This document shows positions 42,466-49,004 of a stretch of 64,000 bases of DNA, one piece after another. The DNA lies in IMG/VR virus record IMGVR_UViG_3300042294_004161, positions 35,131 to 99,130 of that record; one strand, given 5' to 3'. The position numbers and the translations under genes were made by a program. The notes under the pieces were generated by a model that made no database searches, was not told the origin of the DNA, and saw nothing but the letters and a program-made list of their open reading frames with translations. This DNA is from a virus. Positions within the stretch are counted from its first letter, which is position 1. Every line of letters starts with the position of its first letter.

Positions 42466-43284
42466 ATGAAACAAAATGTAGTATTATCCCTTAGTGGTGG
42501 GATGGATTCGAGTACTTTATTACTTCGTTGTTTAAAAGAATATCAAACAGTTACTGCTATCTCATTTGATTATGGGCAAAAACATCGAGTTGAACTTGAA
42601 CGTGCTCAATCATTGGTAGAATATTTAAATTCTAATTGTGAAGAAAATAATTGTTATAGAGGTTGTAAAGTAAATTATCGTATCATTAAACTTGATGGTT
42701 TATCTGAATTACTTAATTCATCACTTGTTACTGGTGGTTCTGAAGTACCTGAAGGACACTATGCTGAAGAAAATCAACGTCAAACTGTAGTCCCAAACCG
42801 CAATAAGATATTTGCTTCTATTACTCAAGCTGTTGCACTATCTATTGCTACTCAGAATAATGAAACTTGTGATATTGCTTTAGGGATTCACGCTGGTGAT
42901 TTTGGAGTTTATCCTGATTGTAGACAAGAATTTAGAGATGCAGATGATCATGCTTTTAGAGTAGGTAATTGGGAATCTGAAAGAGTAGGATATTTTACTC
43001 CATATTTACATGGTGATAAATTTACTATTTTACAAGATGGAGAAATTTTATGTGATGAATTAGGATTAAATTTTGATGAAGTGTACAAACGTACAAATAC
43101 AAGTTATAAACCTTATCCATCAGGTAATTCTGATTATAAATCAGCCTCTTCTGTAGAACGAGTTGAGGCATTTATTAAATTAGGAAGAAAAGATCCTGTA
43201 ACTTATGAAGATGAAACAGGTCCAGTAACATGGGAACATGTAGTAACAGAAGTAACTAAGGTTTTAGAAAACCATAATAAATAA
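42466..43284 (+). CDS. queC: 7-cyano-7-deazaguanine synthase, QueC-like
   Basis: The 272-residue product has the PP-loop LSLSGGMDSSTLLLRC at residue 8, FDYGQKHRVELERAQ, VVPNRNKIFASITQAVALSI near 110, and LGIHAGDFGVYPDCRQEF. It converts 7-carboxy-7-deazaguanine to preQ0 using ATP and ammonia. The usual C-terminal zinc site (SCY...C-x2-C-x2-C) is gone: the matching region reads NTSYKPYPSGNSDYKSASS with S213 in place of the first Cys. An N-terminal insertion instead has C58-X4-C63-X3-C67. Still classed as QueC because the core motifs are intact. Confidence 0.88.
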   Translation: MKQNVVLSLSGGMDSSTLLLRCLKEYQTVTAISFDYGQKHRVELERAQSLVEYLNSNCEENNCYRGCKVNYRIIKLDGLSELLNSSLVTGGSEVPEGHYAEENQRQTVVPNRNKIFASITQAVALSIATQNNETCDIALGIHAGDFGVYPDCRQEFRDADDHAFRVGNWESERVGYFTPYLHGDKFTILQDGEILCDELGLNFDEVYKRTNTSYKPYPSGNSDYKSASSVERVEAFIKLGRKDPVTYEDETGPVTWEHVVTEVTKVLENHNK

Positions 43285-43285
43285 T

Positions 43286-43483
43286 ATGAGAAAAAAAGAA
43301 CCAAAACCAGAAAAATATATAGTTATAACCCCATCAGGTTTAGTATTCACTGGGATGTTTAATGGAGGATATTTTAAATGGTCAATGGATTGGTCTGAAG
43401 CTAAACCAGTTTCTATGGGTGGAGCTAAAACAATTCAACGAGAAACAAAATGTGAATTTATAAATGAAAAAGATTTTAAATAA
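43286..43483 (+). CDS. small protein in que cluster
   Basis: A 65-residue basic β-rich product (KYIVITPSGLVFTGMFNGGY, then FKWSMDWSEAK). It starts one base after the queC stop and ends 6 nt before the thioredoxin gene. No known family; it may be a minor subunit or unrelated filler in the operon. Confidence 0.55.
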   Translation: MRKKEPKPEKYIVITPSGLVFTGMFNGGYFKWSMDWSEAKPVSMGGAKTIQRETKCEFINEKDFK

Positions 43484-43489
43484 ATAAAT

Positions 43490-43738
43490 ATGAAACAATT
43501 ATACTACTTTAGCGCTGAATGGTGTCCAAGTTGTCAAACATTTGAACCAGTAATTAATCAAGCACAATCACAAGGTGCAAAAGTAACTAAGGTAAATGTA
43601 GATCATGAACCTAGTCTTACAACAAGATATGGTATTAGAAGCATTCCGGTTACAATATTGGTAGAGAATGGTAAAGAAAAGGGACGATTTGTAGGTGCCC
43701 GTTCACTTAGACAAGTAATGGATTTTTATAATCAATAA
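43490..43738 (+). CDS. thioredoxin/glutaredoxin-like protein
   Basis: The 82-residue protein has the redox motif W-CPSC at C12 and C15 (FSAEWCPSCQTFEPV), the cis-Pro segment YGIRSIPVTILVENGKEKG, and the short length of phage thioredoxins. It may reduce the phage ribonucleotide reductase or QueE-cluster partners. It lies in the que operon between a small gene and queD. Confidence 0.88.
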   Translation: MKQLYYFSAEWCPSCQTFEPVINQAQSQGAKVTKVNVDHEPSLTTRYGIRSIPVTILVENGKEKGRFVGARSLRQVMDFYNQ

Positions 43739-43742
43739 TAAT

Positions 43743-44213
43743 ATGGGAAAATATCAATCAACAAAAGTATTTGATGGATACAGTTGTGTATTTCGTCAAT
43801 GGAGAGCAGAAGGTACTCATTGTAAATTCTTACATGGGTATGGAGTAAGTTTTAGAGTATGGTTTGAAGGTGAATTAGATGAACGTAATTGGGTTTGGGA
43901 TTTTGGTCAAGCTAAACGTTCTATCTATTTAATAGATGGTATGTCTCCTAAAGCATGGATGGATTATATGTTTGATCATACAACTATTATGGCAGAGGAT
44001 GATCCGTTATTAAATACTTTTAAAACATTAGAAGCAACTGGAGCAGTACAACTAAGAATAATACCAGCAGTTGGATGTGAAAAATTTGCTGAGTATATTT
44101 ATAATAAATTAAATCCATGGGTAGAAAGTGATTCAAATGGAAGAGTTAAAATTACTCAAATTGAATTTCGTGAACATGAAAAAAACAGTGCATTATATAT
44201 ACCAACATTCTAA
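43743..44213 (+). CDS. queD: 6-carboxy-tetrahydropterin synthase-like protein, QueD family
   Basis: The 156-residue product contains GTHCKFLHGYGVSFRVWFEG near residue 25, NWVWDFGQAKRS near 50 and MFDHTTIMAEDDPLL near 78. It ends with an EFREHEKNSALY strand. These are the Cys/Asp/His positions of the QueD/PTPS fold. The usual HGH metal motif is HGY, and the first metal His region reads FDGYSCVF, so metal binding differs from textbook QueD. It converts the FolE product toward 7-deazaguanine. Other phage QueD-like proteins also show the LHGY form, as I recall. Confidence 0.8.
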   Translation: MGKYQSTKVFDGYSCVFRQWRAEGTHCKFLHGYGVSFRVWFEGELDERNWVWDFGQAKRSIYLIDGMSPKAWMDYMFDHTTIMAEDDPLLNTFKTLEATGAVQLRIIPAVGCEKFAEYIYNKLNPWVESDSNGRVKITQIEFREHEKNSALYIPTF

Positions 44214-44823
44214 TCCAATAACTGAAGAAATATTTTATATCGGTTTAGGTACTAAAGATAGAGCTTATAATTTTAATACTGGTAGAAGTAAGGAATGGTT
44301 AGAATATGTGAGTATTAATGGTAAACCTCAAGTTAGTATATTATATTCTAATTTAACTCTAGAAGAAGCTGATAAAATTGAAAGAGAATTGATATCTAAA
44401 TTAGGAAGAAAAGATATTGATATTGATGGAATATTACTTAATAAAAGTTCTGGAGGGCAAAAAGGAGCATTAGGAATAAAACAAAATCCTAAAACTTTAT
44501 TAAAAAGAAGTATAGCTATGACTGGAAAAAAGATGCATTCTGATAGTCAAAGACAAAAGTGGATATTAGAACGAACAGGTAAAAAAACTAATTGGGATCC
44601 TAACCATATTAAAGCTGATAAAGGAAGATTAAAACCTGAAGGATTTATGGGAAAAGGAGTTACCCCTGTATTGCAATATACTTTAGAAGGAGTTTTTATT
44701 AAAGAATGGCCTAATCAAAAAGAAGTATTTATTCAATTAGGGATTAGATCTGCATCAATATGGAGTAATATAAAAGGTATTACAAAACAAGCTGGGGGTT
44801 ATATTTGGAAATATAAAAATTAA
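44176..44823 (+). CDS. GIY-YIG homing endonuclease with NUMOD1-like repeat
   Basis: About 215 residues from ATG 44176, overlapping queD by 38 bases. The N-terminus is a GIY-YIG variant (HYIYQHSNPITEEIFYIGLG). Basic NUMOD-like stretches follow (KTLLKRSIAMTGKKM, KWILERTGKKTNW). The C-terminus holds a NUMOD1-type DNA-binding repeat (VLQYTLEGVFIKEWPNQKE, then IKGITKQAGGYIWKYKN). It resembles the Seg endonucleases of T4 and is free-standing, not inside an intron. It sits between queD and queE. Confidence 0.8.
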   Translation: MKKTVHYIYQHSNPITEEIFYIGLGTKDRAYNFNTGRSKEWLEYVSINGKPQVSILYSNLTLEEADKIERELISKLGRKDIDIDGILLNKSSGGQKGALGIKQNPKTLLKRSIAMTGKKMHSDSQRQKWILERTGKKTNWDPNHIKADKGRLKPEGFMGKGVTPVLQYTLEGVFIKEWPNQKEVFIQLGIRSASIWSNIKGITKQAGGYIWKYKN

Positions 44824-44843
44824 TTTTAAAATAAAAATAATAT

Positions 44844-45680
44844 ATGCAATTAAATTTAGTAAAAGGGGGAATATTTCCTATAAAAAATAATTTAGATAAT
44901 GATTCCACAGGATTTAAAACTTCCGGGACATTTCAAGGAGAAGGAAAACTTCTAGGAACAGCGTGTCTATTTATTCGCACATCAGCTTGTAATTTAAGAT
45001 GTGCTTGGATTGGATTAGATGGAAAAGGATCATTATGCGACACTCCTTATTCTAGTCATAATCCTGAAAAAAATAAAATGGATATTGATGAAATTATTGA
45101 TACAGTTATAGTTAATACTCAAGATCAAAACATAAAACATGTAGTAATTTCAGGCGGTGAACCTACTATGCAAACTGAAGCATTAGAAGAATTATTATTA
45201 AAATTAAGAGAATTAGGGTATCACACAACTATAGAAACTAATGCTACTATATATAGTGAAAACATAGGAAAATATACAAATTTAATTTCAATGTCCCCTA
45301 AATTATCATCTTCAACACCATGGGGATCTAATCTTAAAGATACTGGAGTTAATTTTAACCAAAAATGGGCTGAACGTCATGAGCGAGATAGAATTAATAT
45401 CCCTGTTATCCAAGAGTATATAAATGTTAGAAATAAATATAATAATGATTTTCAACTTAAATTTGTAGTTACAAATGACAAAGACATTCAGGAAATTGAA
45501 GATATTTTAAACCAATTAGAAGGATGGGAACCATCTGATATATGTTTAATGCCTGAAGGAGTAGATGTAAATACATTAAATACTAGAACTGGGTGGGCAG
45601 CAGAGCAAGCATTAATTAGAGGGTGGAGATTTACACCAAGATTACATATTATGATGTTTGGTAAAAATAGATATGTTTAA
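44844..45680 (+). CDS. queE: 7-carboxy-7-deazaguanine synthase, QueE-like radical SAM enzyme
   Basis: The 278-residue product has GTFQGEGKLLGTACLFIRTS, the cluster loop ACNLRC, and CDTPYSSH. It also has VVISGGEPTMQTEALEELL near residue 105 and the late radical-SAM segment FVVTNDKDIQEIEDIL. The three cysteines are C49, C53 and C65. Usually CNLRCxWC is contiguous; here nine residues (IGLDGKGSL) separate W55 and C65. The enzyme contracts the pterin ring to CDG. It follows the endonuclease and completes the preQ0 set with FolE, QueD and QueC. Confidence 0.88.
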   Translation: MQLNLVKGGIFPIKNNLDNDSTGFKTSGTFQGEGKLLGTACLFIRTSACNLRCAWIGLDGKGSLCDTPYSSHNPEKNKMDIDEIIDTVIVNTQDQNIKHVVISGGEPTMQTEALEELLLKLRELGYHTTIETNATIYSENIGKYTNLISMSPKLSSSTPWGSNLKDTGVNFNQKWAERHERDRINIPVIQEYINVRNKYNNDFQLKFVVTNDKDIQEIEDILNQLEGWEPSDICLMPEGVDVNTLNTRTGWAAEQALIRGWRFTPRLHIMMFGKNRYV

Positions 45681-45681
45681 C

Positions 45682-45909
45682 ATGAAAGCAATATTAGAAT
45701 TTAACTTACCCGAAGATTCACACGAGTTCAAAATGGCGACTCAAGGAGAATCAATGCATTCGGTATTGTGGGAAATGGATCAATGGCTAAGAACACAATA
45801 CAAATATATGCCTGATTCAGAATACAGTGAGGACAAGTATGAAGTATATGAAAAAACTAGAAATAAACTCCATGAGTTTATGGTAGAAAACAATATAAGT
45901 TTTGATTAA
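45682..45909 (+). CDS. conserved-looking small phage protein
   Basis: 75 residues from ATG 45682, one base after the queE stop; the open frame extends upstream within queE. MKAILEFNLPEDSHEFKMAT and SMHSVLWEMDQWLRTQYKYM match a small protein seen in many T4-like phages, with no known role. It is placed between queE and thyA. Confidence 0.65.
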   Translation: MKAILEFNLPEDSHEFKMATQGESMHSVLWEMDQWLRTQYKYMPDSEYSEDKYEVYEKTRNKLHEFMVENNISFD

Positions 45910-45940
45910 TATGAACCCCATAGATAAACAATAGAAAGTT

Positions 45941-47218
45941 ATGAACATATTGGATAAACAATACACAGACCTACTTCAAGACATTCTTGATAATGGTACC
46001 AAAAAAGAAACAAGAAATGGAGGAACAATTTCAGTATTCGGTAGACAAATCAGACATAAAATGAGTGATGGTTTTCCTTTACTTACTACTAAAAAAATGC
46101 CATTCAAAACAATTGTAACAGAATTGTTATGGTTTTTAAGAGGTGATACAAACATTAAGTATTTGGTTGACAACAATTGTCATATTTGGGATGGTGATGT
46201 TTATAAGAATTATGAAAGAAGATGGGAAACTGAAGGCAAGTTTTTATCACCACCAGTTAATAAATTTACAAAAGAAGAATTAATTAACGAAATAAAAATT
46301 AATCCGATGGTTGCTAAAGAATTGGGTAATTTAGGACCAATTTATGGTAAGCAATGGCGTGATTGGTTAAATTTGAAGTGGGAAGCAACGGACAAATCAA
46401 ACCCATCTCATCCTGATAGACCAATGTTAAAATGGAAACTTGAGGGTATAGACCAAATCCAAAACCTAATCAACGACCTTAAAACAAATCCAGATTCAAG
46501 ACGATTAATGGTTAATGCTTGGAATGTAGGTGAATTAGACCAAATGGTTCTTTTACCTTGTCATTATGGGTTTCAAGTTTATACAAGAGAGTTGAGTGCT
46601 CAAGAAAGATTAGAATGGGTTAAGGTGAATTTGCCAAACATTGATGTGAACGGTTTTGTTAATAATGATGAGTATAGTCATAAGTGGGTAGAAACATTAA
46701 GTGACAATATACCAACAAGAGCAATCTCTTTAATGTGGAATCAACGCTCAGTAGATACATTCTTAGGTTTACCATTCAACATAGCTTCATACGGACTATT
46801 ACTTGAAATCATAGCCAAAGAAGTTAATATGGTACCTGATGAATTGATTGGTAACTTGGGTGACACCCACCTTTACCTTAACCACATTGAGCAAGCAAAA
46901 GAACAGATTGGTAGAGAATTAACCCTGAAAGAAAGAAGAGATCTGGTTAACCCAGAAATGTTTAGCCAAATTTATACAGCAGGGGATAGCTCAACATTAT
47001 CTCATTCCGAAATTGATCAATGGTATATTCCAAGAAGAACAAGAGAACCATATCCACTACCCACTTTATCCTATTTAGATGAATATCATTACTTAACAGA
47101 TAAAAAATTAGTAGGAGATATACCCTTCAGTAAAAAAATTGAAGAATTTAGACCTGACTTTTTTAAGGTAATAGATTATCAATCACATCCAACAATTAAA
47201 GCACCTTTATCAAACTAA
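45941..47218 (+). CDS. thyA: thymidylate synthase, long form
   Basis: The 425-residue product shows ThyA signatures: FPLLTTKKMPFKTIVTELLW, IWDGDVYKNY, GPIYGKQWRDW and RRLMVNAWNV. The active site is LLPCHYGFQVY with C207, followed by DTFLGLPFNIASYGLLLEII and GDTHLYLNHIEQA. It is well over 100 residues longer than most ThyA proteins (about 264-290). Insertions lie at about 85-120, 140-165 and 215-250, and there is a C-terminal extension. It makes dTMP. The reading frame is uninterrupted, unlike the intron-containing T4 td gene. Confidence 0.92.
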   Translation: MNILDKQYTDLLQDILDNGTKKETRNGGTISVFGRQIRHKMSDGFPLLTTKKMPFKTIVTELLWFLRGDTNIKYLVDNNCHIWDGDVYKNYERRWETEGKFLSPPVNKFTKEELINEIKINPMVAKELGNLGPIYGKQWRDWLNLKWEATDKSNPSHPDRPMLKWKLEGIDQIQNLINDLKTNPDSRRLMVNAWNVGELDQMVLLPCHYGFQVYTRELSAQERLEWVKVNLPNIDVNGFVNNDEYSHKWVETLSDNIPTRAISLMWNQRSVDTFLGLPFNIASYGLLLEIIAKEVNMVPDELIGNLGDTHLYLNHIEQAKEQIGRELTLKERRDLVNPEMFSQIYTAGDSSTLSHSEIDQWYIPRRTREPYPLPTLSYLDEYHYLTDKKLVGDIPFSKKIEEFRPDFFKVIDYQSHPTIKAPLSN

Positions 47219-47230
47219 AAAATTAAAATA

Positions 47231-47734
47231 ATGCAAATACTATTCACAGAAGCTGAAATTCAAAACAAACTTGAAGACATAGCAAACTACATTAACAAAA
47301 ACACTAATAGTACACCACCAGTATTAATATGTGTATTAAACGGAGCATTCATGTTTTTTTCCGACTTAGCTAAAAAAGTGTATGAGTGTGAAATCGATTT
47401 TATTCGAGTTAAATCTTACACGGGTATAACACAAGGCCAATTAACTATAACTAAAGATATAGAAACAGTAATAGCAGATAAAGATGTTTATATTATAGAT
47501 GATATATATGACTCTGGAAATACTATGAATTTTATTATCAATAGATTAAAAGCATTTGGTCCTAAATCACTTACACCAATTACCTTATTTGCTAAAGAAA
47601 ATGCTCCTGAAAATTTAATTTATGGGTTTAAATTAGAAAATGAAACCTGGATTTATGGTTATGGGCTTGATGGGGATAAAGGATTATGGAGAAATGTACC
47701 TTTAGTTTTAGGAAAATATTATGAGGTTGAATAA
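47231..47734 (+). CDS. hpt: hypoxanthine/guanine phosphoribosyltransferase
   Basis: The 167-residue protein has the type I PRTase fold: PVLICVLNGAFMFFSDLAKK, a VKSYTGITQGQL loop, and the PRPP motif VYIIDDIYDSGNTMNFII near residue 92. It ends with IYGYGLDGDKGLWRNVP, typical of Hpt. It salvages hypoxanthine or guanine to IMP/GMP and could raise GTP for the neighbouring folE-que pathway. That link is inferred from gene order. Confidence 0.88.
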   Translation: MQILFTEAEIQNKLEDIANYINKNTNSTPPVLICVLNGAFMFFSDLAKKVYECEIDFIRVKSYTGITQGQLTITKDIETVIADKDVYIIDDIYDSGNTMNFIINRLKAFGPKSLTPITLFAKENAPENLIYGFKLENETWIYGYGLDGDKGLWRNVPLVLGKYYEVE

Positions 47735-47738
47735 AAAA

Positions 47739-47770
47739 TTTGGTTTTATAAATAAAAATTGTTATATTAT
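47739..47770 (+). promoter_or_regulatory. class E promoter before folE
   Basis: TTTGG at 47739-47743, 18 nt, TTATATTAT at 47762-47770, ending 14 nt before the ATG at 47785. Confidence 0.7.
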
Positions 47771-47784
47771 AGTAAAATAAATTT

Positions 47785-48471
47785 ATGGAAGAAATAGAAA
47801 ACAAAAGACGAAAAACATACAATGATATTGAGTGTGTTCCTGTAGGTTTTGCTAATGGAGTAGCAGCAGGTTTTCCTTTTACTGATAAAGAAAAGGAATC
47901 AATGATTGAAGAAGCAGCAGAACATTTTGGTAATTTTCTTACTGCTTTAAAATGTGATTGGAGAAACGATCCTAATTCAATGGAAACACCTCACCGTGTA
48001 GCTAAGGCATATGTAAATGATTTATGGAAAGGTAGATATGCTCCATTTACAGAAATAACTTCATTCCCCTCAGATGGATATCAAGGGATTATATTAGAAA
48101 AGGATATACCATTAGTAAGTCAATGTTCACATCACCACCAAACAATCTCAGGAGTAGTGCATATTGCTTATATACCTGGTCCTGAAGGTAGAGTAATAGG
48201 ATTAAGTAAATTAAATCGTATTGTTGAGCATTTTGGACGTAGAGGAGCTATTCAAGAACAACTTACTGTAGCTATTCATCAAGCGGTAAATAAAATATGT
48301 GAAGAAAATGTTGGGGTAATGGTTATGATTAAAGCATCTCACTCTTGTGTATCATGTCGTGGTGTAAAACACCAAGGTGCATCTATGATGACTAGCGAGT
48401 TAAGTGGAGTATTTGCAGATCATACTAAAACAGCTAAACTAGAAGTTTTAGAAATGATTAAAATGGGTTAA
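47785..48471 (+). CDS. folE: GTP cyclohydrolase I
   Basis: The 228-residue product has the FolE core: SMETPHRVAKAYVNDLWKGR, PLVSQCSHHHQTISGVVHIA, GLSKLNRIVEHFGRRGAIQE, and HSCVSCRGVKHQGASMMTSE. The zinc-type Cys and His positions of the catalytic centre are present. It converts GTP to dihydroneopterin triphosphate, the first step toward preQ0. It has its own class E promoter, downstream of hpt and upstream of the MazG-like and polymerase genes. Confidence 0.93.
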   Translation: MEEIENKRRKTYNDIECVPVGFANGVAAGFPFTDKEKESMIEEAAEHFGNFLTALKCDWRNDPNSMETPHRVAKAYVNDLWKGRYAPFTEITSFPSDGYQGIILEKDIPLVSQCSHHHQTISGVVHIAYIPGPEGRVIGLSKLNRIVEHFGRRGAIQEQLTVAIHQAVNKICEENVGVMVMIKASHSCVSCRGVKHQGASMMTSELSGVFADHTKTAKLEVLEMIKMG

Positions 48472-48478
48472 TTTAATT

Positions 48479-48994
48479 ATGGAAAATAATAAAAACACAC
48501 AAATTCCTTTCATCTCAGAGGTAGAAGAATTTAATAGGACAATGGGTAAAAGCTGGCAAAACAGAACTGAACCTACTATTAATAAATCAGATGCAGATTT
48601 TGTAATTAATTTCATTCAGGAAGAACTAGATGAATTAAAAGAAGCAGTAGCTGAAAATGATATTGTTGGAGTATTTGATGCTTTATTAGATATTACTTAT
48701 GTTGGTCTTGGAAATGGAGCTATGGTATTTGGTTTAAAAGATAAAATTATACCAGGATATGCTGAAGTTCAAGCCTCTAATATGTCTAAAATTTGTAACA
48801 CATTAGAAGAAGCAAAAGAAACAGTTAGAGTACGTTCAGAACAACAAGGTGAACCATGTCATTATGTTCCTGTAAGAGACAAATATGTTGTTATGAGAAC
48901 AAGAGATAATAAGGTTATGAAGTCAATTAATTATTTTAGTCCTAACCTTACCCAATTCTTTACTCAAGAAGAAATCCAAAATATATCTAAATAA
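48479..48994 (+). CDS. MazG-like all-α NTP pyrophosphohydrolase
   Basis: The 171-residue product contains QEELDELKEAVAENDIVGVF and DALLDITYVGLGNGAMVFGL, the E-x2-E...D-x3-D arrangement of MazG/PRA-PH type pyrophosphatases. This family hydrolyses NTPs or dNTPs to monophosphates. In a phage with modified DNA it could remove unwanted dNTPs or alarmone-like signals, but the substrate is unknown. It sits 7 nt after folE and 10 nt before the DNA polymerase. Confidence 0.78.
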   Translation: MENNKNTQIPFISEVEEFNRTMGKSWQNRTEPTINKSDADFVINFIQEELDELKEAVAENDIVGVFDALLDITYVGLGNGAMVFGLKDKIIPGYAEVQASNMSKICNTLEEAKETVRVRSEQQGEPCHYVPVRDKYVVMRTRDNKVMKSINYFSPNLTQFFTQEEIQNISK

Positions 48995-49004
48995 AGGTTT
49001 TAAA

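Noticed and set aside
45941-47218. Possible group I intron in thyA as in T4 td
   Set aside because: The thyA frame is continuous with all motifs in order; the extra length is in-frame coding sequence, not intron-like.
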